Shown here one piece after another: positions 16,572-24,513 of a stretch of 64,000 nt of DNA. The translations under genes were made by a program, and so were the position numbers. Position 1 is the stretch's first letter, and every line of letters begins with the position of its first letter. Source of the stretch: Azospirillum rugosum (lineage in GTDB: Bacteria; Pseudomonadota; Alphaproteobacteria; Azospirillales; Azospirillaceae); the NCBI RefSeq assembly GCF_017876155.1, contig NZ_JAGINP010000011.1, positions 167,458-231,457 on the forward strand. Direction: 5' to 3'. Below the pieces are notes generated by a model, which was given only the letters and a program-made list of their open reading frames with translations, was not told the DNA's origin and did not search any database.

Positions 16572-17436
16572 GGCGCCGCGCCGCCTCCCCGAACAGCCCC
16601 TGCGGCCGGGCCAGCAGGATGACCAGCAGCGCGGCGTAGAGCAGCCCAAGCGCCACGGGGTATGAGAGCACCGACGACACCCCCACCTCGAACAGCGCGA
16701 TCAGCAGCGCCCCGACCACCGCCCCGGGGACCGATCCCCAGCCGCCGATGGTCACCGCGATGTAGGCCTTCAGGATCAGGTCTCCGCCCGCCGTCGGCGT
16801 GACGAAATACCGGTTGGCGAGCAGCAGCCCGGCCGCCCCGGCGTAGGCGGTGCCCAGCGCGAAGGTGACCAGGATCATCGCCGTGACCGGCACGCCGCAG
16901 GCCCGCGCCATCTCCGGATCCTGGGCCGTGGCGCGGAGCCGCCGGCCGAGCTGCGTCCGCGCGAACAGCCATTGCTGCCCGGCGATCAGCAGGCCCGCGA
17001 CCGCGATGATGGCCAGGGACTGCTCCGCCACCACCAGCCCGCCGAGATCGACCGTTCCGCCGGACAGCAGCGGCGGGGCCGCCCGCGGCTCCGGCCCGAA
17101 CAGGACGGAGGCACCGTTCTGCAGGATGATCCCCACGGCGATGGTGCTGATGAAGACCGCCACCGGCGGGCTGCGCCGCAGCGGCAGGTAGGCCGCCAGC
17201 GCCAGCACAAGGCCGAGCGCCGCCATGGCGACCAGCACCACCGGCAGCAGCGCGATCCCCGGCAACGGAATCAGCGGCGCCAACGCGACCGCCAGCAGCC
17301 CGCCGGCCATGACGAGATCGCCCTGCGCGAAATTCACCGCGGAGGTCGCGTTCAGCACCAGCACGAACCCCAGCGCGACCAGCGCGTAGGCGGCGCCCAG
17401 CGCCAGCCCGTTGATGAGGAGTTGGAGGGTGGTCAC
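16564..17436 (-). CDS. livH: LivH-type ABC transporter permease
   Basis: A 290-residue membrane protein with about eight helices. The N-terminus TTLQLLINGLALGAAYALVA and the motif NFAQGDLVMAGG are hallmarks of LivH. The EAA-like cytoplasmic loop is LGRRLRATAQDPEMARACGV, and GGWGSVPGAVVGALLIALFE is conserved in the family. The start is GTG at 17434-17436, chosen because homologues begin at this point; the in-frame ATG at 17478 lies outside conserved sequence. The stop overlaps the GTG of livMG by eight bases. It follows livK across a gap holding a palindromic repeat. Confidence 0.92.
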   Translation of the reverse strand: MTTLQLLINGLALGAAYALVALGFVLVLNATSAVNFAQGDLVMAGGLLAVALAPLIPLPGIALLPVVLVAMAALGLVLALAAYLPLRRSPPVAVFISTIAVGIILQNGASVLFGPEPRAAPPLLSGGTVDLGGLVVAEQSLAIIAVAGLLIAGQQWLFARTQLGRRLRATAQDPEMARACGVPVTAMILVTFALGTAYAGAAGLLLANRYFVTPTAGGDLILKAYIAVTIGGWGSVPGAVVGALLIALFEVGVSSVLSYPVALGLLYAALLVILLARPQGLFGEAARRRA

Positions 17437-17469
17437 GGGTGGATCCGTTGCGGTTTGGTGGTCGCGTCG

Positions 17470-17559
17470 GGCCCCCACCCTAACCCTCCCCCACTTCGCG
17501 GGGGAGGGAACTTAACCCCTCCCCCCGTCGAAGATGGGGGGAGGTCGGGAGGGGGGCCC
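17470..17559. repeat. Family A palindromic repeat (copy A3) between livK and livH
   Basis: The gap between livK and livH holds two hairpins: CCCTCCCCCACTTCGCGGGGGAGGG and CCCCTCCCCCCGTCGAAGATGGGGGGAGG. Outer arms GGGCCCCCACCC and GGGAGGGGGGCCC are in inverted orientation. In the polycistronic message it could protect the upstream livK mRNA, giving more binding protein than permease; that is inference from known REP behaviour in other bacteria. Confidence 0.8.
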
Positions 17560-17602
17560 AGCGCCACCACCTGGCAACCCAACGCAACCACTCCCACTCC
17601 CC

Positions 17603-18727
17603 TCACTTCACCACGCCCGTGACGTTGTCGTAGCGCTTCGCGATGGCCGGCACGCGGGACGCGCCGTCGTAGCAGACGATCACCGCCGAATGGGCCATGT
17701 TGCCCTTGCCGTCCGACCTGTAGGTCATGGCGAGCCCCTGGTGGGTGCCCGTGGACAGGCCCTTGCGCACATCCTCGGCCGAGCGTGCGCCCGCCTTGAC
17801 CGCGTCCAGCACCATGCGCGTGCCGTCATACTGGCCGAGCGCGAAGGCGTCGGGCTCCGCGTTGAAGGCGGCGCGGTAGGCGGCGGTGAAGGCCTCCACC
17901 TCCGCGCTGCCGCCGGAGATGGGGGAGGCCGCGGTCTCCGCGCAGACGCCCTTCAGTTCGGCGGGCTCCAGCAGGGCCGCGGTGCTCGGCTGGTGCATGG
18001 CGGACCCGGCGACGATCGGCACCGGCACGCCGCTGGCCGCCGCCTGGCGGATGAACAGCGCGGTGGGGGCGGAATGCAGGTGCAGGACCAGCACGTCCGG
18101 CTTGGCGGCCAGCGCCTTGGTCAGGACCGGCAGCAGATCCTTGGCGGTGGGATCCACACCTTCCTCGAACACCAGATCGGCGCCCAGCCGCTTGAAGGCC
18201 GCCTCCAGGTGCGCCTTGCCGCTCTGCCCGTAGGCGGTGGTCTGGTAGATCAGGGCCGGGCGCTTCTTGCCCAGTTCCTCCACGACGTAGCGGGCGTGCG
18301 CCTCCTTGGTTACGGCGTCGCCGGGGAAGAAGCGGAAGACCCAGGGGTTGCCCTGCTCCGTGATGCTGGCGGTGCCCGACACGGTGACGAGCGGCAGCTT
18401 GTATTCCGCCGCCAGCGGAAGCATCGCCAGCATCTGCGTGCCCAGCATGCTGGCGACCACCGCGGTCACCGGGCCGCCGGCCGCGCGCTCCAGCGCCGTC
18501 ACCGCCGCCTCCGGGGAGGTGCCGGTGTCGATCACCGGCGCGTCGGCGGTGATGCCGGCCGGCGGGCTCTTCAACGCCAGAAGCGCCCCGTTGCGCTGGC
18601 TGGTGCCCTCCAGCGATAGGAAGCCGGTCAGCGGGACCAGGACCGGCACCGACACGGATTCCGCCCGCGCCGAGACGGTCCCGCAAATAAGGGGCGCACA
18701 GAACAGCAAAGGCAGAAACCGCCTCAT
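17603..18727 (-). CDS. livK: Periplasmic substrate-binding protein of Liv-type ABC transporter, under TPP riboswitch
   Basis: A 374-residue type I periplasmic binding protein (LivK/HAAT family). Residues 1-22 are a signal peptide ending ARAE. The fold signature is visible: VPVLVPLTGFLSLEGTSQRN, VVASMLGTQMLAMLPLAAEY, WVFRFFPGDA, ALIYQTTAYGQSGKAHLE and DVLVLHLHSAPTALFIRQ. It captures a small ligand and delivers it to LivH/LivMG/LivF. A strong AGGAGGAG ribosome binding site lies seven bases before the ATG at 18727. The 5' leader carries a complete TPP aptamer at 18800-18878. I therefore infer uptake of thiamine, a phosphate ester or a pyrimidine/thiazole precursor rather than leucine. The ligand is not proven by sequence. 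Confidence 0.85.
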   Translation of the reverse strand: MRRFLPLLFCAPLICGTVSARAESVSVPVLVPLTGFLSLEGTSQRNGALLALKSPPAGITADAPVIDTGTSPEAAVTALERAAGGPVTAVVASMLGTQMLAMLPLAAEYKLPLVTVSGTASITEQGNPWVFRFFPGDAVTKEAHARYVVEELGKKRPALIYQTTAYGQSGKAHLEAAFKRLGADLVFEEGVDPTAKDLLPVLTKALAAKPDVLVLHLHSAPTALFIRQAAASGVPVPIVAGSAMHQPSTAALLEPAELKGVCAETAASPISGGSAEVEAFTAAYRAAFNAEPDAFALGQYDGTRMVLDAVKAGARSAEDVRKGLSTGTHQGLAMTYRSDGKGNMAHSAVIVCYDGASRVPAIAKRYDNVTGVVK

Positions 18728-18799
18728 GGTCGTCTCCTCCTGGCCGGCGGGGGGGCGCCGCGCGAGGATGGGAGCCTGGGGGGCGTGCCCTCGAACGGT
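18728..18799 (-). promoter_or_regulatory. Expression platform of the TPP riboswitch, upstream of livK
   Basis: Read on the minus strand, GGCTCCC (complement of 18771-18777) can pair with GGGAGCC at the 3' end of the aptamer, which would break P1. When the aptamer is closed, the freed CTCCCATCCTC segment can instead pair with the livK ribosome binding site (GGAGGAG, just before 18727). This predicts translational repression by TPP. No U-run terminator is seen. The pairing scheme is my inference; the complementary segments are read directly. Confidence 0.55.
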
Positions 18800-18878
18800 C
18801 GGCTCCCTTCGCTGGCATGACCCAGATCAGGTTCGATGGGTGTTGTCTCAGCCCGCCGGATCGCGGGCACCCCAGCCG
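18800..18878 (-). promoter_or_regulatory. TPP (thiamine pyrophosphate) riboswitch aptamer
   Basis: On the minus strand the element reads CGGCT (P1), GGGGTGCCC, GGGCTGAGACAACACCC, then ACCTGATCTGGGTCATGCCA, GCGAAGGGA and the closing P1 strand AGCCG. CTGAGA, ACCTGATCTGG and GCCAGCG-AGGGA are the invariant parts of the THI-box aptamer. P1 pairs perfectly over five bases. It lies 72 bases upstream of livK on the same strand and no other gene intervenes, so it controls the Liv-type transporter. No thi biosynthetic gene is in the window. Confidence 0.95.
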
Positions 18879-18887
18879 TACGCACGC

Positions 18888-18917
18888 ACAGTGTCGCCCC
18901 GGCGGCCCGCCTGTCAA
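18888..18917 (-). promoter_or_regulatory. Probable sigma-70 promoter of the riboswitch-livKHMGF unit
   Basis: On the minus strand, TTGACA (complement of 18912-18917) is followed after 18 bases by CACTGT, a weak -10. Transcription would start just before the aptamer. The -35 is perfect; the -10 is not, so this is moderate evidence. Confidence 0.5.
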
Positions 18918-19071
18918 GAAAGCGCAACAGGTCCAAGAAAGCGCACGGCTTGCGGATTCACGAATTTGAAATCGATCCGCCACGATAGCGTCCGCCATTC
19001 CGTGGTCCTGTCCGGCCCTCCCGCAACGCGGCACCAAGCCGTCATCGAAGGTCGCAGAAGGACACCGGCCG

Positions 19072-19461
19072 ATGCACCCGGCATCGCAAGGCTCCGCCCC
19101 AGGACGCTCCGCCCCGTTGCATACGGTGGTTACCCTCACGGACGGGCGCTGCCTGCGCGTCGCCCTCCGGGGGCGGGTCGACTACGCCGCCCTGCCGCGG
19201 CTGCGTCCGATGGTCCGCGACATTGCGGACACGCCGCACCGGTGCCTGCGCATCGACCTGTCCGGCGTCGACTTCGTCGATTCCTGCGGTATCGGCCTGC
19301 TCCTGACCCTGCGCAGCCTGGTTGCGGAGCGGGGCGGCCGGGTCGGCTTCGAAAACCACACCCCCCGGGTCCGCCGCATCCTGGAACGCAGCGGCGTGGC
19401 TGCGCTCCTCGCGCCGGTCATGGGCTGTTCCGAACCCGAGCCCCTGCCCCGCGCGGCTTGA
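19072..19461 (+). CDS. STAS-domain protein (anti-sigma factor antagonist-like)
   Basis: A 129-residue protein whose residues about 18-115 form a STAS domain: VVTLTDGRCLRVALRGRVDY, then LRIDLSGVDFVDSCGIGLLL, with the conserved D-S-C-G turn. The Ser at this turn is the usual phosphorylation site of SpoIIAA/RsbV-type antagonists. The domain ends RRILERSGVAALL. No partner kinase or sigma factor is adjacent; the neighbour is a chemoreceptor 161 bp downstream on the same strand, so a signalling link is possible but unproven. AAGGA lies about eleven bases before the ATG. Confidence 0.85.
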   Translation: MHPASQGSAPGRSAPLHTVVTLTDGRCLRVALRGRVDYAALPRLRPMVRDIADTPHRCLRIDLSGVDFVDSCGIGLLLTLRSLVAERGGRVGFENHTPRVRRILERSGVAALLAPVMGCSEPEPLPRAA

Positions 19462-19622
19462 GCGTCCATGCAACGGAGGTGGGCTCAGCCCCGATGCGGC
19501 ACTTGGTCGCTCGCTCTGGTGTAGAAACAATTCATCCGACTTCCTGATGAAAAAGTTCGTAGGCTGTATTACTAATTTCGCGAGACAATGAAGCGCGATC
19601 AATCGCCGAAAAGGACGCCTTG

Positions 19623-21830
19623 ATGCACGCCACCGCAGCCGTTTCGCCATCCGCCCCGCCCCGGACGGCGGGCCCGGATCGGCAAGGTCCTGATCAGGAA
19701 GGCCTGGATCGCGACCTCTGGCGCATCGACGGGCGGACGGAGGCGACGCTGCGGACGCTGGGGCCCGCGCTCGGCCCCGTCCTCGACACGACCATCGACG
19801 CCTTCTACGCCTTCATGGCGAAGCAGCCGGACGTCGCCGCCCTGCTGTCCGATCCGGACCGCGTGGCGGCGATCCAGCGTGCCCACCGGGCGCAATGGGA
19901 CGCCTTCTTCGCCGCCAACTTCGACGCCGACTACCTGGAGCGCGTGCGCAAGCTGGGCCACGCCCACCAGAAGGCCGGCGTGGCGCCGAAATTCTACATG
20001 GCCGGCTATTCCATGCTGCTGGAGCGCATGGCCGCCCACGTGATCCGCAGCCATCGCTTCGGCCGGGACCAGGCGGCGGCCGAAGTGGGGGCGCTGATCC
20101 GCGCGGTGCTGATGGAGGCGGAACTGGCGCTGTCCGTCTACCACCACGCCGCGACCAGCTCCGACATGTCCGCCGAGATGGAGGAGTTCGCGGAGGGCTT
20201 CGAGCGGGAGCTGAGCGAGGCCGTCGACCTCGTCCGCCACAACGCCGCCAGCATGGAGGGGGCCGCCGACGAGGTGCTGGGGGCCGCCAACAAGGTGGCG
20301 ACGGAGGGGGAACGCGTCACCGACGCCTCCGAGCAGACGAACATGAACGCGCGCCTGATCGCGCTCGCCGCGCGCGGCCTTTCGGAGTCCTTCAGCGAGA
20401 TCACCGCGAAGGTGGAGCACGCCACCGAAAGCTCCCGCAGCGCCGCCGGCCGCTCGCAGGAGGCGCAGGCCTCGGCCCAGACGCTGGTCGCCGCGTCGGA
20501 GCGGATCGGCAGCGTCGTCACGCTGATCGAGCGGATCGCCAAGGAAACCCGCCTGCTGGCGCTGAACGCCTCCATCGAGGCGGCCCGCGCCGGCAACGCC
20601 GGAAAGGGGTTCGCCGTCGTCGCCAACGAGGTGAAGACTCTGGCCGACCAGACCAACAGCGCCACCGGCGACATCCGCATGCAGATCGAGGCCATGCAGG
20701 CCTCCATCGCCCGCACGGTCACCGCCATCGAGGCGGTCGCCGGGCGCGTCACCGCCGTGACGGAGGACATCGCCTCCATCACCGAATCGGTCGGCGAGCA
20801 GGCCATCGTCACCCGCGACATCGCGGACAACGCCGACGAGATGGCCGCCAGCATGCAGAACGTGCATGAAAGCATCGAGCGCGTGGCGCAGGCGGCCGAG
20901 CGGTCGACCCGGAAGGCCAGCGAGCTGTGGGAGAACGCGACCGGGCTGGTGCGGCAGATCTTCGGCATCAAGCGGCGCGTCACCGCCAGCCTGCGCGGCA
21001 CGCGCTTTGGCAACCGCCGCCGGGAGGACCGCGTCGCCGTGGACGTCGCCGCCCGCGTGGAGGTGGACGGCCTGACCTTCGACAGCCGGCTCGACAACAT
21101 CTCCATGGGCGGCTGCCAGGTGCGCGAGGTGCAGCTGGCCAGCGCCGACGGCTACGCCATCCGCCTGGACATCGACGGGCTGGGACGCGCCACGGGCACC
21201 ATCGTGGCCACCGAGCGCGACATCGCGCACGTCCGCTTCGACCCGCTGACGGCGGACTTCGCCACCCGGCTGGCGGCGGCGCTCGCGCGCTGGAACGCCG
21301 CGGACCAGGAGCTGGTGGCCCTGGCCCAGGACACCGCCCGGACGATCGGCGGGCTGTTCGACGAGGCCATCGACCGCGGCCGGATCGGCGTCGACGCGCT
21401 CTTCTCCGCCGAATACACGCCGGTCCCCGGCAGCGACCCGCCCCAAGTCACCGCGCCCTTCACCGAGCTGTGCGACCAGCTGCTGGCCGACCTCCAGGAC
21501 CGGGCGATGGCACGGCATCGCCGGATCGCCTTCTGCGCGGCGGTGGACCGCAACGGCTACCTGCCGACCCACAACAGCAAGTATTCGGAACCGCAGCGGC
21601 CGGACGATCCGGACTGGAACAACGCGCACTGCCGCAACCGCCGCATGTTCGACGACGCCACCGGCCTTGCCGCCGCCCGCAACCGGCAGCCGGTGCTGAT
21701 CCAGACCTACCGCCGCGACATGGGCGGAGGGCTGGTGGTCTCCATGAAGGATGTCGCGGCGCCGATCTATGTGAAGGGGAAGCATTGGGGCGCCTTCCGC
21801 ATCGGCTGCGAAGACCGGGTGCAGGGATGA
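19623..21830 (+). CDS. Soluble globin-coupled chemoreceptor: protoglobin + MCP signalling domain + PilZ + C-terminal Cache-like domain
   Basis: A 735-residue cytosolic protein with no membrane helix. Residues about 30-180 are a globin-coupled sensor with the proximal haem histidine at His115 ([18 protein letters not shown]). Residues about 215-440 are a methyl-accepting signalling domain; its tip is [20 protein letters not shown] followed by [14 protein letters not shown]. Residues about 463-550 are PilZ with both c-di-GMP motifs, RxxxR (Arg466-Arg470) and NxSxxG (Asn492-Gly497). The C-terminal ~170 residues resemble a Cache-type domain ([27 protein letters not shown]). It likely integrates oxygen and c-di-GMP for aerotaxis. 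ATG 19623 has AAGGA nine bases upstream. Confidence 0.9.
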   Translation: MHATAAVSPSAPPRTAGPDRQGPDQEGLDRDLWRIDGRTEATLRTLGPALGPVLDTTIDAFYAFMAKQPDVAALLSDPDRVAAIQRAHRAQWDAFFAANFDADYLERVRKLGHAHQKAGVAPKFYMAGYSMLLERMAAHVIRSHRFGRDQAAAEVGALIRAVLMEAELALSVYHHAATSSDMSAEMEEFAEGFERELSEAVDLVRHNAASMEGAADEVLGAANKVATEGERVTDASEQTNMNARLIALAARGLSESFSEITAKVEHATESSRSAAGRSQEAQASAQTLVAASERIGSVVTLIERIAKETRLLALNASIEAARAGNAGKGFAVVANEVKTLADQTNSATGDIRMQIEAMQASIARTVTAIEAVAGRVTAVTEDIASITESVGEQAIVTRDIADNADEMAASMQNVHESIERVAQAAERSTRKASELWENATGLVRQIFGIKRRVTASLRGTRFGNRRREDRVAVDVAARVEVDGLTFDSRLDNISMGGCQVREVQLASADGYAIRLDIDGLGRATGTIVATERDIAHVRFDPLTADFATRLAAALARWNAADQELVALAQDTARTIGGLFDEAIDRGRIGVDALFSAEYTPVPGSDPPQVTAPFTELCDQLLADLQDRAMARHRRIAFCAAVDRNGYLPTHNSKYSEPQRPDDPDWNNAHCRNRRMFDDATGLAAARNRQPVLIQTYRRDMGGGLVVSMKDVAAPIYVKGKHWGAFRIGCEDRVQG

Positions 21831-21887
21831 TTCGACTCCCCGTTGAATTCACCCTATAGTATGCACCGTTTTCCCAGGGATGTTCCC

Positions 21888-22319
21888 ATGCCGGACGGCC
21901 GCACCGAACACGACCGCATCACCGACCTCGCCATCCAGGTCGAGCACTACGCCCACGCGACCAACACGGAGTTGCGCGCGCTGCGCCAGGGGCAGGAGCG
22001 GCTGGAAGGCCGCATGGACCGCCTTGAGGAAGGGCAGAAGCAGCTGCGCACCGATGTCAACCAGCTGAAATCCGACGTCAAGGAGCTGAAGGCGGACGTT
22101 AGCCAGCTGAAGATTGATGTCCAGGAGCTGAAGATCGACGTCAAGGAACTGAAGACCGACGTCGCCCAGCTGAAGACCGACGTGAAGGAATTGAAAACCG
22201 ACGTCGCCCAGCTGAAAATCGACGTCAGCGATCTGCGCCAAGGGCAGAAGCAGATGCAGGAAACGATGAACGAGAACTTCCGGCAGCTGTTCGTCATCCT
22301 GAACACCCGCCAGGGCTGA
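21888..22319 (+). CDS. Coiled-coil protein built of tandem heptads, function unknown
   Basis: A 143-residue acidic/basic protein. Its centre (22044-22232) is nine tandem 21-bp units encoding L-[KR]-x-D-V-x-x. Leu and Val spaced 4 and 3 residues apart give a perfect heptad coiled coil. It is flanked by related but degenerate heptads (LRALRQGQERLEGRM, LRQGQKQMQETMNE). It has no signal peptide, membrane segment or enzyme motif. The start ATG 21888 has AGGGA seven bases upstream; ATG 21861 is an in-frame alternative. The near-identical units suggest recent expansion by slippage or recombination. It lies 57 bp after the chemoreceptor gene on the same strand, but no functional link is evident. Confidence 0.75.
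   Translation: MPDGRTEHDRITDLAIQVEHYAHATNTELRALRQGQERLEGRMDRLEEGQKQLRTDVNQLKSDVKELKADVSQLKIDVQELKIDVKELKTDVAQLKTDVKELKTDVAQLKIDVSDLRQGQKQMQETMNENFRQLFVILNTRQG
22044..22232 (+). repeat. Nine tandem 21-bp repeats inside the coiled-coil gene
   Basis: Units begin at 22044, 22065, 22086 and so on to 22212. The consensus is CTGAAG-(A/T)CC-GACGTC-(A/G)A-G-GAG-like, encoding Leu-Lys-x-Asp-Val-x-Glu/Gln. Unit number may vary between strains. Confidence 0.9.
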
Positions 22320-22325
22320 CGCCGC

Positions 22326-23225
22326 TCAGCCGCCGCGGCGCATGGTTTCCCGGTGCAGGATGTAGAGGCCGCTGGCGATGATGATGCCCGCCCCCGCCAG
22401 GACGGCGGGAGTCGGCAGGTCGCCGAACACCAGGAAGCCGAACAGGGTCGCCCAGATCATCCCGGTGTATTCGAACGGCGCCACGACGGCGGCGCGCCCC
22501 AGCCGGAAGGCCTGGGTGATCAGCACCTGCGCCACCCCGCCCAGCACCCCGACCAGCAGCATCAGGCCGACGTGGTCCCAGTCCGGCGCCACCCAGACCG
22601 GCACCGCCGCGATCCCGCTGACCGCCGTGGTGGTCAAAAGCAAGTAGACGACGATCGCCGTGTTGGTCTCCGTCCGGGACAGGCCGCGCACCGCGATCAT
22701 CGCCAGCGCGTAGAAGAAGGCTGCCGCCACGCCCACCAGGATGGGCAGCATGGGCGCGTCCGCCTCCGGCCGGGCCATCACGACCACGCCGCCGAATCCC
22801 ACCAGCACCGCGGCCCAGCGGCGCCAGCCCACGGGCTCCCCCAGCAGCGGCATGGACAGGGCGGTGATGAACAAGGGCCCCGCGAAGCTGAGGACATAGA
22901 CCTCGGCCAGCGGCAAATGCTTGAAGGCGAAGAAGAAGCAGCCCATCGACAGCAATCCGGCGAAGGACCGCCCGACATGGGCGAGCGGGCGCCGGGTGCG
23001 CAAGCTGCCCCAGCCGTTGCGGGCCACCGACACGCCGCCGACCAGGGCAAGCGCCACGGCCGACCGCACGAACATCAGCTGCGCGACGGGAAAATCGACG
23101 GAGAGGTGCTTGATCAGCGTGTCCATGCCAGCGAACAGCAGGATGGACAGCAGAAAGCACCCGATCGCGGTGCGGGTGTCGTCTTCGGCCACGGGGGCGA
23201 TGGGAAGGGCGTCGGCTCGGCTCAT
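22326..23225 (-). CDS. EamA/DMT-family membrane transporter
   Basis: A 299-residue protein with ten hydrophobic helices in two EamA repeats (about residues 20-150 and 165-295). The recurring pattern is RSAVALALVGG in the first half and APFEYTGMIWATLFGFLVFG in the second, typical of drug/metabolite transporters. The substrate cannot be inferred. The ATG at 23223-23225 is chosen because the first helix begins about 20 residues later; the frame extends to 23312 without conserved sequence. The next gene upstream is a clear paralogue, so the pair arose by tandem duplication. Confidence 0.88.
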   Translation of the reverse strand: MSRADALPIAPVAEDDTRTAIGCFLLSILLFAGMDTLIKHLSVDFPVAQLMFVRSAVALALVGGVSVARNGWGSLRTRRPLAHVGRSFAGLLSMGCFFFAFKHLPLAEVYVLSFAGPLFITALSMPLLGEPVGWRRWAAVLVGFGGVVVMARPEADAPMLPILVGVAAAFFYALAMIAVRGLSRTETNTAIVVYLLLTTTAVSGIAAVPVWVAPDWDHVGLMLLVGVLGGVAQVLITQAFRLGRAAVVAPFEYTGMIWATLFGFLVFGDLPTPAVLAGAGIIIASGLYILHRETMRRGG

Positions 23226-23277
23226 GCCTGCACAGTATCTGAGCAGCCAGCGCGAAGCCCAATGCCGCAACCGCAGG

Positions 23278-24213
23278 TCAGGCCCGCGCGCCCTTTCCGG
23301 AGCGCAGGGCAAGGCCGCTGCCCACCACGATCAGCGTGCCGGCGAACGTGTCCCAGCCCGGCCGCTCCCCGAACAGCAGCGCGCCGAACAGCACCGCCCA
23401 CGCCATGGAACTGTAGGACAGCGGCGCCAGCACGGCGGCGGGGGCCAGCCGGTAGGCCTGCGTCATGGCCAGCTGCGCCACGGTGCAGAGCAGGCCGGCC
23501 GCGGCCATGCCCGCAAGACCGGCCGCGTCGGGCCACACGAAATCCGGCAGCATCAGCGCGCCGCCCAGCACCCCGCAGGCGAGCGTGAAATAGGCGACAA
23601 TCGTGGCGTTGTGCTCCGTCCGGGCCAGCCGGCGCACGCAGATGGTGGCGAGCGCGCTGCACAGCGTCCCCGCCACACACAGCAGCGCCATGCCCGACAG
23701 CATGCCCTCGCCAGGCTTCAGCATCACCAGCACGCCGAGGAAGCCGACCACCACTGCCACCCAATGCCGGCGGCACACGGCTTCGCCCAGCAACGGGGCC
23801 GACAGGGCGGTGACGAACAGGGGGCCGGCGAAGCTGATCGCGTAGACGTCGGCGAAGGGCATGTCGGAGAAGGCCATGATGAAGCAGAACACCGAAAGCG
23901 CGCCGACGACCGACCGGACCAGATGCGCCGCCGGCCGACGCGTGGCGAGCAAACCCCAGCCGCCCGAGCGCGCCAGGACGATGGCGAGCGGCACGGCCGA
24001 GAACAGGGAGCGGAAGAACATCACCTCCGTCGCCGGATAGCGCAGCGTCAGCGTCTTCTGGACCACATCCATGGCGGCGAACAGCAGCAGGGATCCCAGC
24101 ATCCAGGCCACTCCGCGCCGCAACGGACTCCACCGCTCCGGCCGGACCAGTGCACGGGCAGACGCGGGCAAGGGTGCGGGAAGCGCGCCGGCGAGCGCGG
24201 TGTCCGTGGTCAT
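23278..24213 (-). CDS. EamA/DMT-family membrane transporter (tandem paralogue)
   Basis: A 311-residue protein with two five-helix EamA units (about residues 30-165 and 180-305). Matching segments with the downstream paralogue include FADVYAISFAGPLFVTALSA versus LAEVYVLSFAGPLFITALSM, and RTEHNATIVAYF versus RTETNTAIVVYL. The N-terminal ~30 residues are longer and polar. The stop lies 52 bp before the start of the paralogue, so the two are probably cotranscribed; a heteromeric role or different substrates are both possible. Confidence 0.88.
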   Translation of the reverse strand: MTTDTALAGALPAPLPASARALVRPERWSPLRRGVAWMLGSLLLFAAMDVVQKTLTLRYPATEVMFFRSLFSAVPLAIVLARSGGWGLLATRRPAAHLVRSVVGALSVFCFIMAFSDMPFADVYAISFAGPLFVTALSAPLLGEAVCRRHWVAVVVGFLGVLVMLKPGEGMLSGMALLCVAGTLCSALATICVRRLARTEHNATIVAYFTLACGVLGGALMLPDFVWPDAAGLAGMAAAGLLCTVAQLAMTQAYRLAPAAVLAPLSYSSMAWAVLFGALLFGERPGWDTFAGTLIVVGSGLALRSGKGARA

Positions 24214-24513
24214 GGTCGGAGCCGGGGATGATGGTTGGTGGTCATAGGCCTTTTAGACGAATGCCCGTGATCGGCGGGTGCGAAGCGTCGCCGCCCCCGA
24301 TTTGTCCCGCATGCCCCAGCACAACGGTGGGTTTATCCCGCGGCATCGCCCTGCAAGTCGCGCATCGTGAAACGACGGGACGGGCATCAAACGGTGGTTT
24401 TGCGAAGGAATCCCGGCACTTCGCGGAACGACGCTGGCCCGCGCGGCCGGTCCGGGCAGTCTGTCGGCCATCACCTGCCCCACCACGCAGCCACGCACGG
24501 CGAAGGCCCGACC
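24214..24513. other. Intergenic region between divergent EamA and flavoprotein genes
   Basis: This 300-bp stretch separates two divergent start codons and should hold both promoters. I see no convincing -35/-10 pair, RNA element, repeat or short gene. Confidence 0.6.

Noticed and set aside
14125..18727. Ordinary branched-chain amino acid transporter
   Set aside because: Family membership fits, but the TPP riboswitch, fusion and degenerate signature argue against simply transferring the amino-acid function.
21843..22319. CRISPR-like or minisatellite array in the 21-bp repeats
   Set aside because: The units are contiguous without spacers and encode heptads in one frame, so they are coding repeats.
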